In this document: one piece after another, positions 13,316-19,748 of the stretch
Layout: each line of letters starts with the position of its first letter
Numbering within the stretch: the stretch's first letter is position 1
Source of the DNA: Methanoregula sp. UBA471
GTDB taxonomy: Archaea; Halobacteriota; Methanomicrobia; Methanomicrobiales; Methanospirillaceae
Length of the DNA: 19,748 bases
Reading direction: 5' to 3'
NCBI GenBank assembly: GCA_002495065.1
Contig: DADT01000068.1
Coordinates: forward strand, 35,440-55,187
Notes under the pieces: model-generated
Told to the model about the DNA's origin: nothing
Databases searched by the model: none
Seen by the model: only the letters and a program-made list of their open reading frames with translations
Program-made: the position numbers and the translations under genes

Positions 13316-14161
13316 ATGGAGAAAAAGGATACCTTTTCTGAATCTCCCCAGGAACAAAGTATTTCTCGGCTAAGGGAAAATGTTAGAAAAACCGGTGTAA
13401 AAACGGGAGGGACAGTCGGGATGGTAGAGGCAGTCATTACCGAACATGCGGGGACCCGGAAAGGACCGATCACGGGATTCTACCAGTACAGCCGGGAAGG
13501 TATCCGCGTGCTGGATAGCAGAAAAACCCTAAAAAGGCTCTATATCTTCGGTCCGTCTGCCGACATAATGACGGAACGCGATATCGTCCTCCATGATAAG
13601 ATCCTCCGTCGCTTTATGTTCGATCAGAACGGGATGCTTGAAGAGACATTCTCGTTTGGCCAGCGTCCACGGACATTCAGATATGAAAGTGGCCGACGGC
13701 AGATTGCGGTGAGGGAAGGTGGACAATATGGTGCAGTGAGCAAAATTTTCACTTTCGATAGTAATGGAATCACCGAGACCGCTTGGGGCAGGGAGGGAGA
13801 AATCGAACGCGTCTATATCTTCGATGAGGGTAATGATGCGATAACGGAGCGTGCTGCGGGCTGGTTCGGACCGGTGAGAAGGACCATGGTGTTTGAGGGG
13901 ATTGATGCGTCAGTATTCCGGGAACCGGAGGCCTTCCTCCAGTTTATCATGTTCACAGAACCTCGTGAAGGAGAGGCAGATGCCAGGGGTGTGGAGCCTG
14001 GCAGCGATTATGAAGGCGGATCACCACCCACCCGCAGCAGGTTTGCATTTACGGGAAAAAGACCACTGCCATCTGATTCCGATAAGGGTACCGGAGAAAA
14101 CGAGGGAGATCCCCGGATAGATTTCATACCGGACGGGGACATCTCTGCAGAAGAATCCTGA
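13316..14161 (+). CDS. Hypothetical repeat protein, 281 aa
   Basis: Family not recognised. Residues about 73-200 form roughly six tandem units of about 23 residues. Unit starts: KRLYIFGPSADIMTER (73), LRRFMFDQNGMLEETF (97), RTFRYESGRRQIAVRE (119), SKIFTFDSNGITETAW (142), ERVYIFDEGNDAITER (164) and RRTMVFEGIDASVF (188). Each has basic residues, then aromatic-x-F, then a D/N-G turn, then E-rich or T-E-R text, suggesting a stack of beta hairpins. The N-terminus (1-40) is polar; the C-terminus (about 215-281) is acidic, Gly/Pro/Ser-rich and probably disordered. It has no signal peptide, membrane helix or cysteine. It has its own promoter and is divergent from the DUF2769 gene. The pattern recalls YD/RHS-like or MORN-like repeats but matches neither consensus. 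Confidence 0.7.
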   Translation: MEKKDTFSESPQEQSISRLRENVRKTGVKTGGTVGMVEAVITEHAGTRKGPITGFYQYSREGIRVLDSRKTLKRLYIFGPSADIMTERDIVLHDKILRRFMFDQNGMLEETFSFGQRPRTFRYESGRRQIAVREGGQYGAVSKIFTFDSNGITETAWGREGEIERVYIFDEGNDAITERAAGWFGPVRRTMVFEGIDASVFREPEAFLQFIMFTEPREGEADARGVEPGSDYEGGSPPTRSRFAFTGKRPLPSDSDKGTGENEGDPRIDFIPDGDISAEES

Positions 14162-14384
14162 ATAAGAAGCTTCGGCGGAAAAAAAGCAGTGAGATTTCCT
14201 CTACCGAACGCCGTTCAGGGCGACAATCCTGACGTGTTCCTCACGGTCATCTACCAGAAGCGTGTGGACAGGCGTTGGTGCCGGAACTACAAATTGATGA
14301 AGTTCTCTCTCTTCTTTTTTACCTTGTAAAAGTCTTCAGAATCGGTCCACTATGAGAATCCGGTGCCGGAACCGGAACGGGCGG
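14162..14384. other. Convergent intergenic region
   Basis: About 220 bp between the 281-aa gene and the M20 peptidase gene. A minus-strand open frame of about 45 codons (14204-14338) ends with protein-like text, VVPAPTPVHTLLVDD, but has no start codon. It could be a gene remnant or chance. A T-rich run CTCTCTTCTTTTTTACCTTG (about 14307-14326) could end transcription of the 281-aa gene. Confidence 0.35.
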
Positions 14385-15752
14385 TTATTGACGGTCTCCC
14401 AGTTCCTGCAGCAGCAGCGCCTGGGTGACGATCATCCGTTCCAGTTCGCTGATGGAGACACTCTCATTGGCCCCGTGGATCCGGGACTGTTCATGGTCCT
14501 CGCATCCCCAGAGGACAAACTCTGCTTCCGGAACAGCATGTCTCAGCACATTCAGGAGCGGGATCGACCCTCCGGCCCCCGACTCCTGCACCGGCCGCCG
14601 GTAGACTGCTCCCATGACCTTACGTGCCGTTTCATAACCGAGGCCGCCCGTTGGACAGATAAACCCGGAGGAAGAGTGTACCTCGCTTATTTCCACCCGT
14701 GCATGCCACGGGACATGTGCCCGCAGGTGGTCGGCGAGAAGCCGGACTTCATGCTTCGGGTCTGAGCCGGGTGCAATGCGCAGGCTGACCCGGGCTCGGG
14801 CCTGCGGGATAAGGATGTTCGAAGCGTCCCGGACGGCAGGTGCATCGATCCCGATGACCGTGACCGACGGTTTTGACCAGAGGCGGGAGCCGATAGACCC
14901 GCTCCCGATGGTTTCCACGCTCTCGGACAAGCCGGAAAGTCGCCGGTAGAGCGGTTCCGGGAACTCTGCACCGCGCCAGGAATATGACGAAAGTCCGGCA
15001 ATGGCAACATCGCCCTGCCTGTCATGAAGCGTGGCGAGCATCCTGATGAGTGCGATCAGGGCATCGGGGGCCGGACCCCCGAACACTCCCGAATGGACTG
15101 CATGGGCAAGGGTCCTGACCGTGACAACACAGGAGACCTCGCCCCTCAGCGTGGTGCTCAGGACCGGTTCACCGGGGATCAACTTTCCCATATCCGTGAT
15201 GATGAACAGGTCGCACCGGAACAGTTCCGGATGTGCTTCGACATACGCATGGAGGTGGCTTGCCGTCTCCTCCTCGCCCTCGATAATCACTTTTATGCCG
15301 ACCGGGTATTTTCCGGAGAGCGCCCGGATGGTGGCAGCGATGGTGGCAATTCCTGACTTGTTATCAGCAGCCCCCCGCCCGTAGAGACGGTCGTTTTTGA
15401 TCGTCGGGATCCAGGGATCGGTCTCCCATCCCTCTTCCTTCCGTGCCGGCTGGACATCATAATGGGCGTAGAACAGCACGGTTGGTGCTCCGGGTGGAGC
15501 CGGTATCTCACCGGTTACTGCAGGATACCCCCCGGGAATTTCCAGCAGGCGGGCGTCGGCCAGGCCATTCCGTTTCAGCAGGTCTGCGGTCAGTTCCGCC
15601 ACCCGGTAGACAGGTTCCGGCGGGTATCCCGGAAATGCGACCGAGGGGACCGAGATGAGTTCTTTGAGATCACCAATGACGTCGGGCAGGAAAGTCCGGA
15701 CCTTCTTCTCCATTGCATCGACATCAGCGGGATTAGGTGTATCGCGTACCAT
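14385..15752 (-). CDS. M20 family metallopeptidase (dipeptidase-like)
   Basis: Zinc-dependent exo/dipeptidase of 455 aa, cytosolic. Seen: first metal ligands in FYAHYDVQP (H97, D99); the bridging aspartate in GRGAADNKSG (D130); the general base in EGEEE (158-162); a further metal aspartate in ITDMG (D187); and a C-terminal histidine ligand in EQSRIHGANE. A dimerisation domain (about 200-320) includes TLAHAVHSGVFGGPAPDAL. This order fits the CNDP/PepV-like dipeptidase branch of M20 (M20A/M20F), but substrate cannot be told from sequence; ArgE/DapE amidohydrolases are shorter. There is no clear Shine-Dalgarno. An A-rich element, GTTAAAAAAAG on the minus strand near 15792-15802, may be the promoter. 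Confidence 0.88.
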   Translation of the reverse strand: MVRDTPNPADVDAMEKKVRTFLPDVIGDLKELISVPSVAFPGYPPEPVYRVAELTADLLKRNGLADARLLEIPGGYPAVTGEIPAPPGAPTVLFYAHYDVQPARKEEGWETDPWIPTIKNDRLYGRGAADNKSGIATIAATIRALSGKYPVGIKVIIEGEEETASHLHAYVEAHPELFRCDLFIITDMGKLIPGEPVLSTTLRGEVSCVVTVRTLAHAVHSGVFGGPAPDALIALIRMLATLHDRQGDVAIAGLSSYSWRGAEFPEPLYRRLSGLSESVETIGSGSIGSRLWSKPSVTVIGIDAPAVRDASNILIPQARARVSLRIAPGSDPKHEVRLLADHLRAHVPWHARVEISEVHSSSGFICPTGGLGYETARKVMGAVYRRPVQESGAGGSIPLLNVLRHAVPEAEFVLWGCEDHEQSRIHGANESVSISELERMIVTQALLLQELGDRQ

Positions 15753-15974
15753 ATTCTGAACAGAGATATTGTCGTGAATGCAGATGAATTCTTTTTTTAA
15801 CTAACCTGACCAGTCCCTGGGCCGGTTGATATGCCTGAATATTCTCCCGGATCTGATCAAAGACCCGGCAATTACCTGAACCAGGACTTCAGAAGAGTAT
15901 GCGTTGATATTTGAAGAACCGGGTAGATACACTATCAGAAGCAGATTCTCTCTTACCTCTGCCAGGTTTCAGTC

Positions 15975-16634
15975 ATGAGCCGCATCCGTACCCTTCTGGA
16001 ATGGACCGTCATCCTCGTCCCGCTTTTTATTACCGGAGTTCTGATCTTCTGGTTTGCCTCGGGTGCAGGAACACATCAGCCCTCCGGGTTGCCCGATGGT
16101 ACAGGTGGTTTCTACCAGGCCCCGCTCTCCCCGCCGCAGCAGTTCACAAAAACCGTGGGTGACTGGCAGTTTGCCTTTCCGTCTTCCTATACCTATACCC
16201 TTGCAGGCAGGGTTGTCGGGAGACACGAGTACCCGCCTGCGATGCCGGACGGCATCATCCCGCTCGATCTCGCGGTGGTAAATGGCGACCTTCTGAAGCC
16301 CGGAATCCTCTCATTTTTCACCATAACCATGGGATACCACACGCTTGAATACAGCTACGATATTCCGGCGTATACTGGCCTCACCGAAACATATATCGAT
16401 GAACACATCAGCAACAACCACCTTGTCTTTCTGGAACCCGCACTCGAGAGTGAAGTAAAGGCGGTGGAGGTCGACAGCTGCCTGATCATCAGGGGGAAGC
16501 TGGTTGATATCAGGGGTGTATCATCAGCAAAATTGTACCTTGCCAACACCAGTACGGTGCGAAACGATTCGTATCCCGCCGGCTGTGAGGTTATCCTTGT
16601 CGAATCCTATACCCCGGTCGGGTGCGGGAATTAA
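15975..16634 (+). CDS. Membrane-anchored hypothetical protein, 219 aa
   Basis: Function not recognised. One N-terminal membrane helix (about 9-30, WTVILVPLFITGVLIFWFAS) after a basic start (MSRIRTLLE) suggests a signal anchor. A Pro/Gly-rich linker (about 31-60) leads to a probably extracytoplasmic, beta-rich domain (about 61-216). Three cysteines lie at the end: C171 in VDSCLIIRG, C206 in AGCEVILVES and C217 in VGCGN, two of which could pair. The start ATG has CAGGT about 9 nt upstream. It is divergent from the M20 peptidase, with about 220 bp between them. Confidence 0.7.
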   Translation: MSRIRTLLEWTVILVPLFITGVLIFWFASGAGTHQPSGLPDGTGGFYQAPLSPPQQFTKTVGDWQFAFPSSYTYTLAGRVVGRHEYPPAMPDGIIPLDLAVVNGDLLKPGILSFFTITMGYHTLEYSYDIPAYTGLTETYIDEHISNNHLVFLEPALESEVKAVEVDSCLIIRGKLVDIRGVSSAKLYLANTSTVRNDSYPAGCEVILVESYTPVGCGN

Positions 16635-16649
16635 GTCGCGGATTGCAGA

Positions 16650-16695
16650 TTTCACCGATCAGGCCCGGACCCGGCCCGCGGGTCTGGTGAAGGTA
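16650..16695. terminator. Hairpin after the 219-aa gene
   Basis: TTCACC, three unpaired bases, CAGGCCC (about 16660-16666), a loop, GGGTCTG (about 16680-16686), GTGAA. One G-T pair is included. It lies about 20 nt after the stop codon and could stabilise or end the transcript. No long T-run follows. Confidence 0.3.
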
Positions 16696-16797
16696 ATCTG
16701 AGACCGTATTTATCCTGCTGTTCACTCCTCAGCAGCGGGAATATCAGGACTTTTTCGTAATCAGTAAGAAAAAGAGATAACCGTTGATGTATTCTTT

Positions 16798-16989
16798 ATG
16801 ATCATGGCACAACTGATTATCGAACCAAAGAAGGGAAAGGACGGGCAGATTGAGTTTATCGTTAATTACCATGACAAGAAAAGTGACAACTCATTCACTA
16901 TCACGACAACCCATGATCTGAATGAAGCGGTGGACAAGCTGAAGCTGACACTCGAAGGCGAAGTCGCCAGCATGCAGCAGAAGAAGTAA
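16798..16989 (+). CDS. Hypothetical small protein, 63 aa
   Basis: Function not recognised. The product is compact: strands AQLIIEPKKG, GQIEFIVNYHD and NSFTITTTHD, then a helix with Lys/Glu (LNEAVDKLKLTLEGEVASMQ). This beta-beta-beta-alpha order looks like a folded small domain. Two in-frame ATGs (16798 and 16804) are possible starts; neither has a clear Shine-Dalgarno. GTATTTAT at 16706-16713 is a possible TATA element with an ~60-nt leader. A stem-like sequence (about 16996-17036) followed by TTATTT may end the transcript. Confidence 0.6.
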   Translation: MIMAQLIIEPKKGKDGQIEFIVNYHDKKSDNSFTITTTHDLNEAVDKLKLTLEGEVASMQQKK

Positions 16990-16995
16990 CCAGGC

Positions 16996-17042
16996 CGACA
17001 AGGCAAGGTCACCCCGGGGGATTTAATCCCTGCCGTCTTATT
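16996..17042 (+). terminator. Terminator-like stem after the 63-aa gene
   Basis: GACAAGGCAAGG (16997-17008) can pair imperfectly with CCCTGCCGTC (17028-17037). The inner GGGATT-T-AATCCC (17018-17030) is a perfect short palindrome. The whole is followed by TTATTT, fitting a transcript end. Confidence 0.35.
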
Positions 17043-17227
17043 TAACAAGTGGACATCTGCTGCGGGGAATCTTTTTTGAACAACGCCCTTACACCATGAT
17101 TTCATAACCATTTCGAATCGATGAAGTTTTTATTCCGCTCCCTGCCGTTTGCCCGGACACTGATATCTTCTTCCTGTAGTTTTCCTGAAAGCCGCCAAAA
17201 AGGAAACTATAATTGGCGTAACAGAAG
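17043..17227. other. Intergenic region before the 55-aa ORF
   Basis: About 185 bp. A broken inverted repeat TAGTTTTCC (about 17177-17185) and GGAAACTA (about 17202-17209) spans a CGCCAA/TTGGCG pair. TATA-like CTATAATT lies at 17207-17214. No gene was recognised. Confidence 0.35.
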
Positions 17228-17395
17228 ATGAAAGATATGAGAGCAGATTTCCAAAAATGCCTGCGGTTCATTACCGGTAAAAAATACGGTCTTCTGGTTC
17301 TCGCAGACAGGTCTTACACGCGTCATGATCCTGGCAGGGCGATCCCCAAAGGAAATGCATTTCTTCAGTTGGTGAGAAACACTACAGGAGACTGA
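17228..17395 (+). CDS. Possible small protein, 55 aa, unknown function
   Basis: ATG at 17228 to TGA 17393-17395. The product begins MKDMRADFQKCLRFITGKKY and ends QLVRNTTGD; the middle reads GLLVLADRSYTRHD. The mix of a basic helix and a hydrophobic strand looks protein-like. There is no Shine-Dalgarno; a TATA-like CTATAATT lies 14-21 nt upstream, slightly too close for a standard leaderless start. It lies 83 bp before the ABC transporter gene on the same strand, so it could be a leader ORF of that transcript. No family recognised. Confidence 0.4.
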   Translation: MKDMRADFQKCLRFITGKKYGLLVLADRSYTRHDPGRAIPKGNAFLQLVRNTTGD

Positions 17396-17478
17396 TTTCA
17401 TCAAAATAAACCAACCAAACAGGCGACTGAAGTTCATGGCAAACCGTATTGACCATCATCAGGAACAACGCTGATAGA

Positions 17479-18420
17479 ATGAACCCCATTATCCAGCTCC
17501 GGGATCTTTCCCGTTCGTTTGGCAGCAATTGTGCGATCAACAGCGTCAGTTTCACCGTTGAGGAAGGAGAAGTGTTCGGGATTCTCGGACCTAATGGATC
17601 CGGGAAGACAACGCTTGTCCGGCTCCTGAACGGCATACTTGCTCCGTCATCGGGGACTGCAACGCTCTTTGACCGGGATGTGATGGTTGAAGGCCCATAT
17701 ATCCGTGCACGGACCGGAGTCCTGACTGAAACCCCGTCCCTGTATGAACGCTTCACCGCGAAAAAGAACCTCTCCTTTTTCGGCAGGTTGTATGGCATTC
17801 CCGATGCCGATCTGACCGGGCGTGTTGACAGGATCCTCGCACTCCTTGACCTTGCAGACCGGGCTGATGAGCCCGTGGGGGGTTTTTCCCGGGGCATGAA
17901 GCAACGGCTCGCTATCGCACGGGCCCTGATCCACGACCCGCAGATCATCTTCCTGGATGAACCGACCTCCGGTCTCGACCCTGAATCGTCACGACAAGTG
18001 GACGGGATCATACAGGAGCTTTCGTCTGATAAGGGGAAGACGATTTTCCTGTGCACGCATAACCTCGCCGAAGCCCAGCACCTCTGCTCCCGCGTCGCGA
18101 TGATCAACAAGGGGAGAATCCTCGCGCTGGGCAGTATCCGTGAACTCACGGAACGGCTCTGGAATGCGGTCCCGGTCGAGATGGAGTTCCTTACCGCCCC
18201 TCCCGAAGCAGTGATCCGGAACATAAGGAAGATCGACGGTGTCATGATTGACGGCGTCAATGAAAATACCCTGACATTCCGGGTCTCCGGAAAACATCTT
18301 ATCCCGCCGGTAATCGAGGCTGCCATGCACAATGGCGGAGAGATCTTCCGGGTAACTCCACGGAATTATTCGCTCGAAGAGATCTATTTTGCAGTACAGA
18401 AGCAGGGAGCGCCACCATGA
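17479..18420 (+). CDS. ABC transporter ATP-binding protein (ABC-2 exporter)
   Basis: Nucleotide-binding subunit powering the permease encoded next. 313 aa from ATG 17479; a TTG ten codons earlier (17449) is an unlikely start because homologs begin near IIQLRDLSRSFG. Motifs: Walker A GPNGSGKT (37-44), signature GGFSRGMKQRL (134-144, SRGM replacing SGGQ), Walker B IIFLDEPTSGLDP (156-168) and H-loop histidine H194 in LCTHN. The Q-loop position reads TETPSLYE with Glu (E84) instead of Gln, as in the NatA/DrrA-like group. The extra C-terminal domain (about 225-313) is typical of that group. The stop overlaps the permease start (ATGA). The substrate is unknown. Confidence 0.92.
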   Translation: MNPIIQLRDLSRSFGSNCAINSVSFTVEEGEVFGILGPNGSGKTTLVRLLNGILAPSSGTATLFDRDVMVEGPYIRARTGVLTETPSLYERFTAKKNLSFFGRLYGIPDADLTGRVDRILALLDLADRADEPVGGFSRGMKQRLAIARALIHDPQIIFLDEPTSGLDPESSRQVDGIIQELSSDKGKTIFLCTHNLAEAQHLCSRVAMINKGRILALGSIRELTERLWNAVPVEMEFLTAPPEAVIRNIRKIDGVMIDGVNENTLTFRVSGKHLIPPVIEAAMHNGGEIFRVTPRNYSLEEIYFAVQKQGAPP

Positions 18421-19232
18421 ACTGGCAGATTATCCGGGCAATCGCAGAAAAGGACCTTGCAGAAGTGCTGAAAAACCGGATCGCAGTCTCGGGCGCCATC
18501 GTGCTCTTCATTGTCTTTGCAATTCTCTTACCGCTCCTGATTACCCAGTTACCTGCCCTGACCCAGGGGAGCAGCGACCAGATGTCAGTAGAGGAACTTC
18601 TTCGAATCATACCTGCAGAACTTCAGCCAACACTGGCTACGCTATCACCGGAACAGCTCCCAATCGTCCTCATTCTCGGGTACCTTATTGCTCCCCTCTT
18701 CCTGGTATTGCCCCTGATGTTGTCCTGCATCATCGCCGCGGAAGCGTTCGTCGGGGAAAAGGAGCGCAAAACCCTTGAAGCTCTTCTCTACACCCCCGCG
18801 ACCGACGGGGAACTCTTCCTCGGCAAGGCACTTGCCGCACTCATCCCGGGAATCGTCTACACGTGGCTGAATTTTGCGATATTTGCCGTCGTAACAAACA
18901 CTGCCGGATTCCCGGTTATGGGCAGGATATGGTTCCCGACAGCCAGCTGGTGGGGACTGATGATCTTTGTTGTACCGGCCGTGGCGCTGCTCGGTGTTTC
19001 GGCAACCGTCATTATCTCATCCAGGGTAAAGACTTTCATGGAAGCGTACCAGGCCTCCGGTGTACTTGTCATCCTGATCATCATGCTGATGGTTGCACAG
19101 TCAACAGGTCTTTTATTCCTCTCCCCGTTCGTGGCCGTACTTGTCGGGATTGTCTTCTTTGCCCTTGACGCAGTGCTGATCTGGGTCGGAATCCGGATGT
19201 TTTCCCGCAGCGAACTGATCGCGAGGATCTGA
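18417..19232 (+). CDS. ABC-2 type permease
   Basis: Membrane subunit of 271 aa partnering the preceding ATPase. About six helices: 22-44, 82-110, 134-160, 178-201, 213-235 and 236-262. A large loop (about 45-80) after helix 1 is polar and probably faces outside. GEKERKTLEALLYTPA (113-128), in the cytosolic loop after helix 2, is the hallmark of NatB/ABC-2 permeases and probably contacts the ATPase. The start overlaps the ATPase stop by 4 bp, giving coupled translation and probably a fixed stoichiometry. The likely complex is two ATPases with two permeases. NatB-like proteins export sodium or drugs; nothing here fixes the substrate. Confidence 0.9.
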   Translation: MNWQIIRAIAEKDLAEVLKNRIAVSGAIVLFIVFAILLPLLITQLPALTQGSSDQMSVEELLRIIPAELQPTLATLSPEQLPIVLILGYLIAPLFLVLPLMLSCIIAAEAFVGEKERKTLEALLYTPATDGELFLGKALAALIPGIVYTWLNFAIFAVVTNTAGFPVMGRIWFPTASWWGLMIFVVPAVALLGVSATVIISSRVKTFMEAYQASGVLVILIIMLMVAQSTGLLFLSPFVAVLVGIVFFALDAVLIWVGIRMFSRSELIARI

Positions 19233-19326
19233 TATCATTGGTTTTTTCCTGTTTCAGAATGACTGTGATACGGATTTACGGTTTGCCTGGAGACTCGTCA
19301 GTACATACAGCAGAACTTCCAGCGTA

Positions 19327-19345
19327 AATTTTTCCATGAAAAATT
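19327..19345. repeat. Perfect 8-bp inverted repeat at the head of copy B
   Basis: AATTTTTC (19327-19334), CAT, GAAAAATT (19338-19345). It directly abuts the head of repeat copy B. It could be an end structure of the element or a terminator for the ABC operon. Confidence 0.45.
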
Positions 19346-19748
19346 GGCTCAGTAGATACGGGCATGAACCCGGGGTTCGCACCCGAACGATGAAAATCAT
19401 TACACCTTGTAATTTTATGAGGGCTCCCCGCCTCAGGGCCTCTCCGAGGCACGGCGGGGCAGTGCGGTGTTTACAAAAATGCTTATAGATACTGATCCGC
19501 CGCGGGGGCGCCCCGTCGGGGACGGCGGGGTTCATCACAAATAATTATGAGAAATAAACAATCCATACTCACATTGTTTAATTTAGGTGATTCCTCATTT
19601 GGTGCCACCAACTTTTTTCCTACCAAAAAGGATATCCTTTGAAATACCGGGTTGATACGGAAAATTCAAATCGTAACATGAAATTTGGTAATACCTCACT
19701 ATCGCAACAAGGGGGATGCCCTGGTGGCGGGGGCAAAGCCCCCAAGAA
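19345..19748 (+). repeat. Dispersed hairpin-rich element, copy B (reaches window end)
   Basis: At least 404 bp without a gene. The head TGGCTCAGTAGATACGGGC (19345-19363, continuing to 19367) matches copy A at 21 of 23 positions. TAATTTTATGAGGG (19410-19423) is identical to copy C. Hairpins: CCCCGCC (19426-19432) with GGCGGGG (19453-19459) enclosing GCCTC-TCC-GAGGC; CCGCCG (19497-19502) with CGGCGG (19523-19528); and the tail GGGGGATGCC (19711-19720) with GGGGGC-AAA-GCCCCC (19729-19743). Palindrome AAAGGATATCCTTT lies at 19627-19640. Compared with copy A, the second stem keeps pairing although its outer bases differ. The far end may lie past the window. Confidence 0.6.

Noticed and set aside
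14204..14338. Minus-strand frame ending in VVPAPTPVHTLLVDD-like text
   Set aside because: It looks like the end of a protein but has no start codon in frame; a remnant cannot be told from chance without a search.
17089..17271. Minus-strand 60-aa ORF
   Set aside because: It overlaps the inverted repeat region and the start of the better 55-aa plus-strand ORF, and has no ribosome binding site or domain.
17449..17478. TTG start ten codons upstream for the ABC ATPase
   Set aside because: The ABC domain begins right after the ATG at 17479 and the extra ten residues have no counterpart in the family.
19369..19389. GGGGTTCGCACCCG, resembling a tRNA T-arm
   Set aside because: The 5-bp T-stem does not pair properly, no acceptor or anticodon arm is nearby, and the segment is part of the dispersed element.
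1..19748. CRISPR arrays, rRNA, transposase genes, restriction or toxin-antitoxin systems
   Set aside because: No regularly spaced direct repeats, no rRNA-like sequence and no such protein motifs were found in any frame examined.

Overview
The window looks like chromosomal DNA of a methanogenic archaeon, most likely of the order Methanomicrobiales (Methanoregula-like; the genus is a guess). It carries a TATA-box binding protein, a group II chaperonin (thermosome) subunit, a DUF2769-type cysteine-rich small protein and AT-rich archaeal-type promoters. Some genes have GGTGA/GGAGG Shine-Dalgarno motifs and others seem leaderless. There is no rRNA, recognisable tRNA, CRISPR array or transposase gene.

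Layout. 1-70 is the edge of a dispersed repeat (copy C). 91-264 (-) is a possible 57-aa protein, divergent from a lipoprotein of the chagasin/I42 cysteine-peptidase-inhibitor family (386-889, +). An Hsp20 small heat-shock protein follows (1238-1675, +). A minus-strand block then holds a flavodoxin (5924-6424), carbamate kinase arcC (4920-5837), arginine deiminase arcA (3650-4927, overlapping arcC) and an AMP-forming acyl-CoA synthetase (1807-3471, with its own promoter). Next come a possible 49-aa ORF, an unknown 112-aa protein (+), an unknown 97-aa protein (-) and the thermosome subunit (7769-9403, -). 9719-10112 is repeat copy A, a gene-free stretch full of hairpins. It is followed by a membrane bacterial-PH-domain protein (10206-10808), a coiled-coil protein (10998-11531), TBP (11908-12462), a KTSC-domain protein (12696-12920), a DUF2769 protein (12964-13155, -), a 281-aa protein with an internal ~23-residue repeat (13316-14161), an M20 metallopeptidase (14385-15752, -), a membrane-anchored unknown (15975-16634), a 63-aa unknown (16798-16989), a possible 55-aa protein (17228-17395) and an ABC-2 transporter pair (17479-19232). 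Repeat copy B (19345 to the window end) closes the window.

How the genes work together. ArcA and ArcC are the first and last steps of arginine fermentation (arginine to citrulline to carbamoyl phosphate to ATP). The middle enzyme, ornithine carbamoyltransferase, is absent here and could be supplied by the biosynthetic ArgF elsewhere. A perfect inverted repeat sits in the arcC promoter and is an operator candidate. Hsp20 and thermosome are both chaperones but lie 6 kb apart. The last two CDSs form a translationally coupled exporter.

The least expected feature is the dispersed element. Two long copies ten kilobases apart share a 23-bp head (21/23 identical), a GC-rich stem at similar spacing whose two arms have changed together, and a conserved tail motif about 215 bp further on. 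A third copy on the opposite strand is cut by the left edge of the window. It encodes no convincing protein and may be a structured RNA or a MITE-like element.
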